From Anaerolineae bacterium (GTDB lineage: Bacteria; Chloroflexota; Anaerolineae; Aggregatilineales; Phototrophicaceae): 64,000 bases of DNA. Within the stretch, counting starts at the first letter, position 1; each line of letters starts with the position of its first letter. Shown piece after piece: positions 34,613 to 44,174 of this stretch. Both the position numbers and the translations under genes were made by a program. The DNA is taken from the NCBI GenBank assembly GCA_017303635.1, contig JAFLCG010000004.1, positions 248,001 to 312,000 on the forward strand, in the 5' to 3' direction. Under the pieces are notes generated by a model. It made no database searches. It was given only the letters and a program-made list of their open reading frames with translations, and had not been told where the DNA came from.

Positions 34613-35526
34613 CTTGCCAAGCGTGAAGGGTATCACATCGACTCCGGACTCCCCTGCCTTCGGCATCCAGCACCCCGACTCCCGCGTAACCTGCCTTTCT
34701 CGACCAGCCAGAGGTGCGAAAGGAGACGCCGAAGGCGATGGGGGGACAATCGTAGGTTTTTTACTGTGAGCCTCAATGTAGAGAGTACAACGTTGCAATT
34801 TCGCGTTCCGGCTCCCCTTCTCCAGCGCCGCGAACTTCACCAAAACCTGCTTTTCCCAGCGTCTAGCGGCGCGGAAGGAGAAGGGGTTGGGGGTTGAGGT
34901 TCCCTCTTTGCGGTGGCTTCTGCAAAAAACCTATCCTTGAAAGAAGCCGGGGGTGAGGTTCGATCTTTGCGCCCCACCTTCGCCTGTGAATGGCGCTCGT
35001 TTTGAACCGGGTCTTACCGGCGTGCCCGGCGGGTCAGAGCCGACTCAAGTCGGCTTCCCGCCGGAAGGACTAGCCTGGGGGTTCAACCCCAGGCTGCGGG
35101 AGAGAGATGAAGGACTTACAAGCGTAGGTTTTTATCTTACTCCCGATTGACAGGTCGAAACAGTATTTTCGACCTCTGAAAGTCCCCTCTCCCGACGGCG
35201 TAGCATAATCCGACTCCCAACCAACACGGTATACGCCGTCGAACGGAGAGGGGATTGAGGGGTGAGGCCTCCCTCTTTGCGCCCGCTCCCGCAAAAAACT
35301 ACCCTTGAAAGAGGCAGGGAAGTGAGGCCGCTGGCACGACCGCCGCCGCCGCCGCCGCAACAACGGACAAACACACGACGAAATTGAAGATTCAAATTTG
35401 TTTCCGCAGGAAGTCCTTGAAGGACAAATCCGTCGTCTCAATGCAGGGCTGTCCAATCTGTCCAAAATGTCCAGTAGGGGCGACCTGGTAGGTCGCCCGC
35501 GTTGCTCATGGACCGGATGAAGCCAC
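34613..35526. other. 900-base repeat-filled intergenic region
   Basis: I see no convincing gene. It contains: a CCCCTTCTCC...GGAGAAGGGGTTGGGGGTTGAGG unit (34814-34900); two copies of a CCCTCTTTGCG...CAAAAAAC-CTTGAAAGA element (34903-34950 and 35270-35325); hairpins AGCCGACTCAAGTCGGCT (about 35038-35055) and AGCCTGGGGGTTCAACCCCAGGCT-type (35074-35097, given by its arms AGCCTGGGG/CCCCAGGCT); a CCCCTCTCC...GGAGAGGGG unit (35183-35250); and GTCCAATCTGTCCAAAATGTCC (35451-35472 approx.) with a GGGGCGACCTGGTAGGTCGCCC hairpin (35477-35498). It is the densest repeat nest of the window. Confidence 0.65.
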
Positions 35527-36612
35527 TTAAGGTCGCCACGCCGGTGCCGCACTGATCGGGAGTTGCAGCTTGACCAACCCGCGCAGCCGCCCGCTACCGA
35601 CCTCCAGCGCCACCAACCGGAAGTTGCTCATCTCAAAGACCAGCCACCCCCCATCCGCCGACCAACCCGGCTGACTGATGATCGTGTTCGGGCCAACCGC
35701 ATAAGTCCGGGTTTCCATACTAAACGGGTTGAGCAGGCGAATGACGTTCCGGGCATCCTCGTATGCGATGAAGCTCACCCACTGTCCATCCGGCGACCAG
35801 GCAGGCCCCTGCACATCGCTGATGTTCTCGGTCAGGCGTTGCTGCAAGCGCATACAGTCTTCCGCCAGATTGGCGCAGATACGCTCGAACAGGTACAGCG
35901 CGGATTGATTGCTCCCGCCCGAGATGCCGGTCACCGCCAGCCAGCGCCCATCCGGTGACCAGGTGGGCGGCCAGGCCATCACCAGAAAGCCTGGGATCAG
36001 CAGCCGATCATTCCGGCGGCAGCCCACCGCCTCCTGGATGCAATCCGGGCGCGCGCTGTACAGGCGGGGATTACCATCCCGGTAGGAGATGTAACTCAGC
36101 CACTCCCCGTCCGGCGTCCAGACCGGATCACTATCCCCGCTGCTGGTTTCGTTCAGGCGGTAGGTCAAACCCGTGTCCAGTTGATGCACCGCGACCTGAC
36201 TGCTCCCGTTGACCAGGGTGCGGAAAGCCAGTCGGGACCCATCCGGCGACCAGGCAGGCTGGCCCAGAATCCGCCAGTCCGGTGCCGGGGAGACCTGCGT
36301 ACCCTCCTGCAGATCCGCCATCACCAGCACGGCATCGTTCTGAAAACGGTCGCTGCCGGTGAAGGTATTCTGCACCAGCGCCAGGCGTTTCCCGTCCGGC
36401 GACCACACGGCATCGTTTTCACCGGTCACCGTCCGCCACAGTCGCAGGCTCACCCCGCGCTCGGCATCCAGCAGATACAGCTCAGGCACGCGCCCGTCAC
36501 TGTAACTGATCTGCCGGGGGGTTCGCAGCCGGTTCACACTCAGGGTCACCCCCAGCATGAGCGCCAGCGCGACCCACACCAGCAGGCTCAGGCGCAGCAA
36601 CAGCCGGCTCAC
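35527..36612 (-). CDS. Membrane-anchored TolB-like beta-propeller protein, second of pair
   Basis: 361 residues. An N-terminal signal-anchor (LLLRLSLLVWVALALMLGV) is followed by about six PD40/WD40-like blades marked by WSPDG motifs (AVWSPDGKRLA, AWSPDGSRLA, VWTPDGEWLSY, TWSPDGRWLAV, AWSPDGQWVS, GWSADGGWLV). It acts outside the membrane and probably binds a ligand or partner. GTG 36612 overlaps the stop of the upstream gene as GTGA, so start choice and coupling are both supported. Confidence 0.85.
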   Translation of the reverse strand: MSRLLLRLSLLVWVALALMLGVTLSVNRLRTPRQISYSDGRVPELYLLDAERGVSLRLWRTVTGENDAVWSPDGKRLALVQNTFTGSDRFQNDAVLVMADLQEGTQVSPAPDWRILGQPAWSPDGSRLAFRTLVNGSSQVAVHQLDTGLTYRLNETSSGDSDPVWTPDGEWLSYISYRDGNPRLYSARPDCIQEAVGCRRNDRLLIPGFLVMAWPPTWSPDGRWLAVTGISGGSNQSALYLFERICANLAEDCMRLQQRLTENISDVQGPAWSPDGQWVSFIAYEDARNVIRLLNPFSMETRTYAVGPNTIISQPGWSADGGWLVFEMSNFRLVALEVGSGRLRGLVKLQLPISAAPAWRP

Positions 36613-37508
36613 GAGGAACCGTCCTCCAGCAACCGGGCCGGTCGGCTGTTGAGGAAGCACAGGTAAGGATAGATCTCACGGGTCGAGAACAGATGTTGAG
36701 GCGGATCGCTGCTGATTTCCATGATGTAGAAATCCGCATAGCTGATCTGGTCAGTCAGGAAAGCCAGTTGCTGACCATCCGATGACCAGGTGGGGCGGTA
36801 CTCAGCACCGGGCATAAAAGTCAGTTGCACGCTCAGCCTCGTCCGCGCATCCCACAGGTGAATCGCCGCACTCCCGTGAATCAGCGTGGGATAAGCCAGC
36901 AGCGCCCCATCCGGCGACCAGGTTGAATCCCAGGTGTGGGCTTCGGGTGGCATCTGGGGCACGCGCGTATCAGGCAGTGTAGTGCGGGCCAGCGCATAGG
37001 CCCGAAATCGCTCGACCGATGAGAGCGTAATCGAGGAACCCGGCGACAGCGGATTGCCACCCCGTTCCAGTAAACCGTCCTCGGCGGGTTGAAAGTAGAC
37101 AGTCTCACCAGGACGGGAAGCCGCCAGCACACCGCCAGTATTCAGCGCCATCAACGTGACCGGGCGAAACGGAATCGCATCGAGCGAAGCGCTCCACAGC
37201 CGTCCATCCGGTACGTACAGGAGGTGGATCTGCCCATCAGCCACAAAGGCCAGCCGTTCACCATCCGCCGAGCAACTGGACAGGGTCAATGGATGTCCAT
37301 CCAGGCTCAGGCGATCATAGGCGCTGGCATCCGTGTTCAGGATATAGGAGTTAGCCGTCTGCCCGATCGAGGATGAATACACAATCTGCTGGCCCGCCCG
37401 TGGGATGGAAGCTGGCTGCCAGATCAGGAAGATCAGGGTTACGAACATCCCGTTGAAGACCAGGTTTAAACCCAGCAGGCGGCGGGATGTGAAGGGCAAA
37501 GGCATCAT
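36609..37508 (-). CDS. Membrane-anchored TolB-like beta-propeller protein, first of pair
   Basis: About 299 residues. N-terminal anchor LLGLNLVFNGMFVTLIFLIW, then PD40-type blades (STWSPDGALLAYPT, TWSSDGQQLAFLT). It is shorter than its downstream neighbour and likely a paralogue. Two adjacent ATGs at 37508 and 37505 are the likely starts; a TTG at 37520 is possible. Translation of the next gene is coupled by GTGA. Confidence 0.8.
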   Translation of the reverse strand: MMPLPFTSRRLLGLNLVFNGMFVTLIFLIWQPASIPRAGQQIVYSSSIGQTANSYILNTDASAYDRLSLDGHPLTLSSCSADGERLAFVADGQIHLLYVPDGRLWSASLDAIPFRPVTLMALNTGGVLAASRPGETVYFQPAEDGLLERGGNPLSPGSSITLSSVERFRAYALARTTLPDTRVPQMPPEAHTWDSTWSPDGALLAYPTLIHGSAAIHLWDARTRLSVQLTFMPGAEYRPTWSSDGQQLAFLTDQISYADFYIMEISSDPPQHLFSTREIYPYLCFLNSRPARLLEDGSS

Positions 37509-37708
37509 GACGGCATACAACCATCCGTCCGTTCACGGTATTTCACAGTGTATCCAGAGTAGCGCGATAAGACGAACCACCGAGGCTGCTCGAATGGGTC
37601 GGGTTCGGGCGGCTGAAATTGGCAGCACAGGGTATACTCCATTTTATTCTGCGGCGGAGGGGATCTCGCCGCGCCCATAGTACACCCTAAATTGGCAGGA
37701 GCAATGTT

Positions 37709-39184
37709 ATGGGAATTCTCTTTAAGAATGGCACGGTTGTCACTGCATCCGACATGATTCAGGCGGATGTGCTGGTCGAAGGTGAGAAGATCGTCACCAT
37801 CGGGCAGAATATTCCGTCACGCGGTCATGAAGTGGTCAATGTACGCGGCAAATACCTGATGCCGGGCGGCATTGATGTGCATACGCATCTCGACCTGCCC
37901 TTCGGCGGGACTTACAGCAATGACGATTTTGATGTGGGCCACAAAGCAGCGGCTTTCGGCGGCACCACCATGCACATCGACTTTGTGATCCAGCCCAAGG
38001 GCGGCAGCCTGCATGACGGCCTCAAGACCTGGCGCAAGAAAGCGGCTCCAGCACAGATCGACTACGGCTTCCATCTGGCCGTGACCGACCTGCGCGATGA
38101 TGTGATGGAAGAGATTCCGTCGCTGCTGGCTGAGGGCGTGACCAGCCTGAAGCTGTTCATGGCCTACAAGAACGTGTTCCAGGTGGACGACAAGACCCTC
38201 TTCCGGGCGATGCGTGTCGCGGCGGCCAACGGCATGATTGTGATGGTCCATGCCGAGAACGGTGATGTGGAAGAACAACTCCGCTTACAACTGCTGGCCG
38301 AAGGTAAGACCGACCCCGTCTGGCACTATTCCAGCCGCCCGCCCGAAATCGAAGGTGAGGCCACCAATCGGGCCGTGGTGATGGCAGGTATGACGGGCTG
38401 CTCGCTCTATGTGGTGCATATGACCTGCGTCCCGGCGATTGAAGCCCTGCGGCGTGGGCGGGCGCTGGGTTATCCCGTCATGGGTGAAACCTGCGTTCAG
38501 TATTTCCAGATGGATAAAGACAAGCACCTGGGCGCACCGGGCTTCCAGGGCGCCAAGTATGTCTGCTCCCCGCCCATCCGTACCGCGGCTGACCGCACGA
38601 TCTTGTGGCAAGCCGTCAAGGATGGCACGCTCCAGGTCGTCTCCACCGATCACTGCGACTTTTGGTACGAAGGCGGCAAAGGCCCCTGGGAGCAGTGGTC
38701 GAAAGACCACAACGGTGGCGACTGGGTAGAGTTTGAGGCGCAAGACCCCTCTTATCGCCGTCCGGGCAAGGAACTGGGCAAGGGCAACTTCGCCAAAATC
38801 CCCAATGGCTTGCCGGGCATCGAAGATCGCCTGATCGTCATGTGGCACCTGGGCGTGAATGGCGGCAAGATCAGCCCGTCGCGCTTTGTGGAGTTGAACT
38901 GCACCAACCCGGCCAAAATTTTCGGCTGCTACCCGCGTAAAGGCGCAATCACCGTCGGCGCGGACGCAGACATTGTGGTCTGGGACCCGAAGAAATCACA
39001 TACCATCAGCGCCAAGACCCATCACATGCGCTGCGACTACAACCTCTATGAGGGGATGAAGGTCAAGGGTGTGCCGGTGATGGTCTACCAGCGTGGCGTC
39101 AAGCTGGTGGATGGTGAAGACTGGCTGGGCAAGAACGGACAAGGCCAGTTCGTCGCCCGCGCCCCGCACGCTCCCGTGCTGTAG
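37709..39184 (+). CDS. hydA: Dihydropyrimidinase / D-hydantoinase
   Basis: 491 residues. Hydrolyses cyclic diamides such as dihydropyrimidines. The metal site is complete: H58 and H60 in DVHTH, the carboxylated lysine K148 in SLKLFMAY with Y153, H181 in VHAENGD, the histidine in YVVHMT, and the aspartate in STDHCDF (about 315). It fits the ~460-490-residue amidohydrolase family. ATG is preceded by AGGAG. No pyrimidine-pathway partner is adjacent, so the physiological substrate remains open. Confidence 0.95.
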   Translation: MGILFKNGTVVTASDMIQADVLVEGEKIVTIGQNIPSRGHEVVNVRGKYLMPGGIDVHTHLDLPFGGTYSNDDFDVGHKAAAFGGTTMHIDFVIQPKGGSLHDGLKTWRKKAAPAQIDYGFHLAVTDLRDDVMEEIPSLLAEGVTSLKLFMAYKNVFQVDDKTLFRAMRVAAANGMIVMVHAENGDVEEQLRLQLLAEGKTDPVWHYSSRPPEIEGEATNRAVVMAGMTGCSLYVVHMTCVPAIEALRRGRALGYPVMGETCVQYFQMDKDKHLGAPGFQGAKYVCSPPIRTAADRTILWQAVKDGTLQVVSTDHCDFWYEGGKGPWEQWSKDHNGGDWVEFEAQDPSYRRPGKELGKGNFAKIPNGLPGIEDRLIVMWHLGVNGGKISPSRFVELNCTNPAKIFGCYPRKGAITVGADADIVVWDPKKSHTISAKTHHMRCDYNLYEGMKVKGVPVMVYQRGVKLVDGEDWLGKNGQGQFVARAPHAPVL

Positions 39185-39302
39185 GCGAAGTAAATATTCA
39201 GTAGCCGATAGTCATCCACCCCGGCTGAGTAAGTGAGCCGGGGTGGATTTGTCAATTATCGTGCTAGAATGATCATTCACAAAAGTCAGGAGGTCACACC
39301 TG

Positions 39303-39518
39303 ATGGAAATGCTTCGACTCACCACCCGCATTACAAAAGACGCTACGCTCAATGTAACAGTGCCGGATTACCTTTCCAATCATCAAGTAGATGTCGTGTT
39401 GGTGCTGCAACCTATTGATGAAACCCGGTTGAATCCTGCGCTTTACCCACCCGATTTCTTTGAACGACTGGATGCAATTCAAGCAGACGATATGATTGAA
39501 CGGAGCGGTAATCCTTGA
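39303..39518 (+). CDS. Small antitoxin-like protein without partner
   Basis: 71 residues beginning MEMLRLTTRITKDATLNVTV, with a basic/hydrophobic N-terminal strand like short antitoxins and an amphipathic C-terminus (FFERLDAIQADDMIERSG). AGGAGG lies 9 bases before the ATG. Proteins of this shape usually precede a PIN-domain toxin, but here a convergent gene begins 4 bases after the stop, so the toxin is missing. Confidence 0.65.
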   Translation: MEMLRLTTRITKDATLNVTVPDYLSNHQVDVVLVLQPIDETRLNPALYPPDFFERLDAIQADDMIERSGNP

Positions 39519-39522
39519 CGAG

Positions 39523-40767
39523 CTACCCCTCTAGAATCCCCAGATACGTCGCCTCAGCGATACGATCCAACGTCCGGTCGGTGATGCTGATCTTCCAGGT
39601 GCCGTCGCGCTGACGGCTGGTCAGCAGGATGGCCGTGTTATCTTCCGTCCAGGCCAGCGGCTCCACAAAGGTCGTAATCGGATCGGTCAACGCAATCTGG
39701 GTCATATTATCCAGATTGACCAGCACAAAGACCGTCCGCACCGCCTGATCCGGCCCGCCAAAGTTGCGAATCTGGGCGACCGCGTAAACCGCTCGGCGTC
39801 CGTCCGGGGAAATCACCACATCACCCGCCTGGGTGTAATCCCGTAAGGAAACCGCCGGGATCGTCTGCTGAACCTGTCCGGTGAGATTGTGAACCGTGAG
39901 GTTAAAGCCACTCAGGTCGTCCGCTACCTGCAATCGCAGCAGCAGCCCGGCACCAAAACCCGCCCCACAAAAACAGCCCGGTTCACCCGGCAGAAAACGC
40001 TGTGCGCCGCTGGTGATATCCAGGGCGAAGAGACCGCCATACTGGGGAAACGGCGTAAAATCCGCCAACCCATCCGGCTGAAAATCCATATAGATGGCCG
40101 TTTGATCCAGGCTGAAGGCCACCGGCAGCGCCCGGATACCATCCCGCGGGCCATCCACCATGATTCGGCGCGGATCGCTGCCATCCAACCCCGCGACGGT
40201 CGTTTCCGTGATGAGGGCGTTAGGCGTACCGCTGGTCAAAGTCCAGGCAATGCGCTGCTGATCGGGCGATACGATCCAGTCTACGCGGCGGGTCAGCGGA
40301 TTCGGCTGAATGAAGGGATGTGCCCGCGTGGTGCCATCCGGCAGCGCCTGCATGACGCGCCCGGCCTGCGCATCGTAGTAGATGACAGCGCTGCCACCCG
40401 GCGTATAACGATCTCCGCTCACATCCAGGGTGATTTCCTCGCCGGAGATGCTATCCAGAAATGTGAGGCGGTCGCGGTCTGTCCCATCGAGATTGCTTTG
40501 AAGGAACACCTGCCAGATACGTGGCACCGCCTGCGCGTTGACCGGCGCAGCCATCACCAGAGAAGAAATTACTGCAGAGAGGCAGAGAAGGAGAGCAACA
40601 GAGGAAAGACTCTTAACGCAAAGACGCAAAGGGGCAAAGGGGCAAAGGGGACTTTTCAACGTTTCTGGCTGGCAACCGGCAACTGGCGACCGACCACTTT
40701 CCGGCTGAAAGCTGGTCGCTGATCGCTGGCAGCCTTCCCCACTGTGAACTGTGAACTGTGAACTCAC
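39523..40767 (-). CDS. Secreted TolB-like beta-propeller protein with repeat-derived N-terminus
   Basis: Up to 414 residues; GTG 40767 overlaps the sirtuin stop (GTGA). The propeller part shows PDQQRIAW, SPDGRRAVYA and WTEDNTAILL blades. Residues 1-75 are encoded by dispersed repeats, including the hydrophobic segment SSVALLLCLSAVISSLVMAA that would serve as signal peptide before a PVNAQA cleavage site. Another possible start is TTG within ETLKSP (residue 36). No start downstream of the hydrophobic segment keeps a signal. Localisation is therefore likely extracellular but the start is uncertain. Confidence 0.75.
   Translation of the reverse strand: MSSQFTVHSGEGCQRSATSFQPESGRSPVAGCQPETLKSPLCPFAPLRLCVKSLSSVALLLCLSAVISSLVMAAPVNAQAVPRIWQVFLQSNLDGTDRDRLTFLDSISGEEITLDVSGDRYTPGGSAVIYYDAQAGRVMQALPDGTTRAHPFIQPNPLTRRVDWIVSPDQQRIAWTLTSGTPNALITETTVAGLDGSDPRRIMVDGPRDGIRALPVAFSLDQTAIYMDFQPDGLADFTPFPQYGGLFALDITSGAQRFLPGEPGCFCGAGFGAGLLLRLQVADDLSGFNLTVHNLTGQVQQTIPAVSLRDYTQAGDVVISPDGRRAVYAVAQIRNFGGPDQAVRTVFVLVNLDNMTQIALTDPITTFVEPLAWTEDNTAILLTSRQRDGTWKISITDRTLDRIAEATYLGILEG
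40560..40767. repeat. Dispersed repeats forming the N-terminus of the TolB-like gene
   Basis: Includes TTAACGCAAAGACGCAAAGG with GGCAAAGGGG triplication (40613-40650), an adjacent GAGAGGCAGAGAAGGAGA-like stretch (40572-40594), CTGGCAACCGGCAACTGGCG (40669-40688) and tandem GTGAACTGTGAACTGTGAAC (40743-40762). These phrases are typical of intergenic dispersed repeats. Confidence 0.7.
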
Positions 40768-41522
40768 AAGGCCTCCACCAAGCGTGGCAACACCTCACCT
40801 GATGGCCCGCGCAGGCAGTGATGAGCAATAGCGCTGATCGGTGTTTCATCCGGGTTGATTTCCACAATGGTCGCGCCGGCGCGGCGGGCGACAGCAGGCA
40901 TATCGGCTGCCGGGGATACCAGTCCTGAGGTGCCGACTACCAGCATCAGGTCGGTTTGATGCAGGACATCGGCAGCGCGGGCCAGCGCCTCTGCTGGCAG
41001 CATCTCTCCGAACCAGACCACATCCGGGCGTACCGGGGAACCACAATGCGGGCAAGCGGGCGGCCCGGCTGATTTTTCCCAGGTCAGTTGAGCCACATCC
41101 ACCGGCGTGGGTGATCCCTGGCAATCGGCTGCGCATTTATTGGCCTCGATGCGCCCATGCAGCCGAATGATCCGCTGACTGCCCGCCTGCTCATGCAGGT
41201 CATCTACGTTCTGGGTAATGATGGTCAGCGAGGGGAAGCGCTGTTCCAGCGCCGCCAGCGCCAGATGACCGGGATTCGGACGAGCCGGACGCATGATCTC
41301 CCGGCGGTATTCGTAAAAATCCCAGACCAGTTTGGGATCCGCCTTGAAGGCAGCCCGAGTCGCTAATTGGGTCGGGTCAAAGCGCGCCCATAACCCCTCC
41401 AGCGCATCGCGGAAGGTTGGCACGCCGGACTCTTTGCTCACGCCCGCGCCAGTCAGGACCGTGATCGTTTTGGCGCGGCCGAGCAGGGTCGCCACCTGTT
41501 CAATTTGTGCATCCGGTAGCAT
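40764..41522 (-). CDS. cobB: Sirtuin NAD-dependent protein deacylase
   Basis: 252 residues. NAD site GAGVSKESGVPTFRD (25-39), TQNVDDLHEQAGS (103-115), catalytic H122 in RLHGR, zinc cysteines C130, C134, C157, C160. Y70 and R73 in FYEYRRE fit the YxxR pattern of SIRT5/CobB-type class III sirtuins that remove succinyl and malonyl groups, so desuccinylase activity is likely besides deacetylation. Cytoplasmic. The TolB-like gene is fused behind it by a GTGA overlap. Confidence 0.95.
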   Translation of the reverse strand: MLPDAQIEQVATLLGRAKTITVLTGAGVSKESGVPTFRDALEGLWARFDPTQLATRAAFKADPKLVWDFYEYRREIMRPARPNPGHLALAALEQRFPSLTIITQNVDDLHEQAGSQRIIRLHGRIEANKCAADCQGSPTPVDVAQLTWEKSAGPPACPHCGSPVRPDVVWFGEMLPAEALARAADVLHQTDLMLVVGTSGLVSPAADMPAVARRAGATIVEINPDETPISAIAHHCLRGPSGEVLPRLVEAL

Positions 41523-41700
41523 GTTCTGTACTCAAATGGATTGGTTCAGGCGATATTACGCGCAGCAGTGATTGGGGAAAAGGTTCAAAACGTCCCGGCA
41601 GGAGTGATTAGCCGCAGCCAGGGCTCATTTCTGTAACATCTTCCCGCGAGTATACTCTTATACTGTAAGGAAGGTTATGGTTTGTTACAAGTGAGTGCTT

Positions 41701-43098
41701 ATGCTGCTGCGTTACTTCTATGATCGCCATCTGGCGCAGGCTTCCTACCTGATCGCTTGCCAGCAATGTGGCGAAGCGCTGGTCATCGACCCGGCTCGCG
41801 ATATTCGCCCCTATCTAGCAGTTGCTGAACAGGAAGGACTGCGGATCACGCAGGTGACAGAAACGCATATCCATGCCGATTTTGTCAGCGGTGCGCGGGA
41901 ACTGGCAGCAGCCACTGGCGCACAACTCTACCTGAGTGCTGAGGGTGGCCCGGACTGGCAGTATGCCTATGCCGACTCGAATACCCGCTTGCTGCATGAC
42001 GGCGACCACTGGAACCTGGGTCGCATTCAAATCGAGGCGCTGCACACCCCCGGTCACACGCCGGAGCATCTGGTCTTCCTGGTGACGGATACGGCTGGGG
42101 CGGATTCTCCAATGGGTTTATTTACCGGGGACTGCCTGTTTGTGGGCAATGCGGGTCGCCCTGACCTGCTGGAGAAAGCTGCCGGGAAAACCGGCACGAA
42201 AGAAGCAGGCGCACACCAGCAGTTCGCCAGCCTCAACCGCCTGAAGTCCTTGCCCGACTATCTGCAAATTTGGCCGGGGCACGGGGCAGGGAGCGCCTGT
42301 GGCAAAGGGCTGGGCAGCGTGCCGAGCAGCACACTCGGTTACGAGAAGCGTTTTAACCCCGCCCTGCAATTCACGGATGAAGCCGCTTTCGTCGATTGGC
42401 TGCTGGCGGATCAACCGGAAGCACCACGTTACTTCGGGCAGATGAAGCGCGTCAATAAGGATGGTCCTGCCCTATTGCGCGATCTGGCTCAACCGGCGCG
42501 CTTGACCGATCCGGCAGCGCTCCAACAAGCCGCTGAAGAGGGTCTGGTCATTGATACGCGCCCTGCAACCGCCTTCGCCCAAGGACATGCCCCTCGTACA
42601 GTTCATATCCCGCTGAGCAGCCCGCAGTTCAATACTTATGCTGGCTGGTATGTGCGTTACGATCAGCCGACCTGGTTGATTGCGGACGCGGACAGTCAGG
42701 AAGAAGCGCTGACCCTGCTGAGGGCGATTGGTGTCGATGATATTCCCGGCATCTTTGACCCGGCGGTGATCGACGATCTGACCCAATCTCTACCTCAAAT
42801 CACCCCGGAAGAAGCGGTTCTGCTGGTCAGTCATGGAGCGTTTCTGCTGGATGTGCGCGGGGCCGATGAATACCGCAGTGAACGAATCGCCGGTGCCCAT
42901 CATATCCCAATGGGGTACGTGCCAGTCTATGCCTGTGACCTGCCCAAAGATCGCCCGTTGATTGTGCAGTGCGGAGGTGGGGTGCGCTCGATGGTGGTTG
43001 CCAGTTTGCTCCAGCGGGCGGGATTTGACCGGGTCATGAACCTAAGCGGGGGGATTGATGGCTGGAAGCGGGCGCATCTGCCGGTCGAAACGGGATAG
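41701..43098 (+). CDS. MBL-fold hydrolase with two rhodanese domains
   Basis: 465 residues. The N-terminal metallo-beta-lactamase domain has HIHADF (THIHADFVSGARELA, residues ~58-72), HTPGHTPEHLVF and GDCLFVGNAGRPDLL, the pattern of persulfide dioxygenase/ETHE1-like enzymes. Two rhodanese domains follow; the second carries the probable active Cys in LIVQCGGGVRSMV, while the first ends in a loop without Cys (LIADADSQEEAL). The whole resembles BigR-associated blh-type sulfide-detoxifying proteins. ATG 41701 chosen; GTG 41695 is an alternative. Confidence 0.9.
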   Translation: MLLRYFYDRHLAQASYLIACQQCGEALVIDPARDIRPYLAVAEQEGLRITQVTETHIHADFVSGARELAAATGAQLYLSAEGGPDWQYAYADSNTRLLHDGDHWNLGRIQIEALHTPGHTPEHLVFLVTDTAGADSPMGLFTGDCLFVGNAGRPDLLEKAAGKTGTKEAGAHQQFASLNRLKSLPDYLQIWPGHGAGSACGKGLGSVPSSTLGYEKRFNPALQFTDEAAFVDWLLADQPEAPRYFGQMKRVNKDGPALLRDLAQPARLTDPAALQQAAEEGLVIDTRPATAFAQGHAPRTVHIPLSSPQFNTYAGWYVRYDQPTWLIADADSQEEALTLLRAIGVDDIPGIFDPAVIDDLTQSLPQITPEEAVLLVSHGAFLLDVRGADEYRSERIAGAHHIPMGYVPVYACDLPKDRPLIVQCGGGVRSMVVASLLQRAGFDRVMNLSGGIDGWKRAHLPVETG

Positions 43099-43151
43099 AG
43101 GCACGTACAGAGTGAAGCAGTAAAGACGGACGGATGAGAACAGATCGATAG

Positions 43152-43184
43152 AAAAGGGGAAGCTCGGACGGAGCTTCCCCTTTT
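43152..43184. terminator. Bidirectional terminator
   Basis: Stem AAAAGGGGAAGCTC / GAGCTTCCCCTTTT (14 bp) with a 5-base loop between convergent genes; T-runs are present on both strands. Confidence 0.9.
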
Positions 43185-43211
43185 TATTCCTGCTCGGACT
43201 GAAACCGAATG

Positions 43212-44054
43212 TTAGCTGCTGCTGGGCGGCTGGAAGATGAAGAACCACTTGCGTTCGAGGTAATCCATGTAGCCGTCATACTTCATTGATTCAAGGGCGG
43301 CATTGATCGGCGCGACCAGGTCGCTGCCCTTGGGGAACACGAACGCCAGCGGATCCGTGTAGAGGACTTCTTCCAGCATGGCGAGTTGACCGGCGCTGGC
43401 CCCAATGAAGCCTGCCCCGCCAACCGTATCGGTGATGACGCCGTCGACATCGCCATTGATGAGTGCCTGCACGGCCAGCGCGAAGCTGTCATACGGAACG
43501 ATACGATCAGCGGCGGCCTGCCCACCGATTTCCGTCACCCAGAATTCGGCGCTGAAGTAGGAGGTGGTGCCGGGCTGGGCGCCAAAACGCAGGCCCGTAT
43601 CAGCAATGAAGGCTTCCATAGTGGTGAAGCGGTCTTCACTGGAGCGCACCAGCAGCTTCTGTTCGACGGTGATGAAGGCATCGGAGAAATCGACCAATTC
43701 CTTGCGTTCTTCCACAATCGAGATGCCGATGTGACCGAGGTCGTATTCACCGGCATTGACGGCAGCCAGCATACCATCCCAGGCGGATTCAGTATGTTCC
43801 AGGGTGCAGTTCAGGCGACGGCAAATTTCATCGAGCAATTCGTACTCGAAGCCGATGTTGGCACCGGTAGCCGGGTCCTTGAACGCAAATGGAGTGTAGT
43901 CATTGGACGACACAGCCACAATAGTGCGGCCTTCGAGATCAGGCAGCACAGCGGGAATCGTTTGGGTGTTAGTATCCTGCGCCAGCGCCACCGGGGCGAC
44001 CAGCAGCAGCACGCCGACGAGCGCCAGGAGCGCAACTGCGAGCTTGCGAATCAT
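43212..44054 (-). CDS. Amino-acid-type ABC transporter substrate-binding protein
   Basis: 280 residues. Signal peptide [21 protein letters not shown] with cleavage after ALAQ. The mature part is family 3 solute-binding: [52 protein letters not shown], and [16 protein letters not shown]. It probably binds a polar amino acid. ATG 44054 is preceded by GGAGGCG; earlier starts have no signal. No permease or ATPase gene adjoins it, so it depends on a transporter elsewhere. Confidence 0.92.
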   Translation of the reverse strand: MIRKLAVALLALVGVLLLVAPVALAQDTNTQTIPAVLPDLEGRTIVAVSSNDYTPFAFKDPATGANIGFEYELLDEICRRLNCTLEHTESAWDGMLAAVNAGEYDLGHIGISIVEERKELVDFSDAFITVEQKLLVRSSEDRFTTMEAFIADTGLRFGAQPGTTSYFSAEFWVTEIGGQAAADRIVPYDSFALAVQALINGDVDGVITDTVGGAGFIGASAGQLAMLEEVLYTDPLAFVFPKGSDLVAPINAALESMKYDGYMDYLERKWFFIFQPPSSS

Positions 44055-44107
44055 TTTCAAAACGCCTCCACATCTTGGTGTATACAGGGGAGTTCCTATC
44101 AGGACGG

Positions 44108-44135
44108 ATTGTACCCGCCCGACAACCCGTTTCAA
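44108..44135 (-). promoter_or_regulatory. Promoter of the solute-binding protein gene
   Basis: On the minus strand TTGAAA (44135-44130) and TACAAT (44113-44108) with a 16-base spacer, about 60 bases before the start codon. Confidence 0.6.
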
Positions 44136-44174
44136 CGGGATTTTCATCTGCGGTTAACAATTGTGCAGTTCAGG

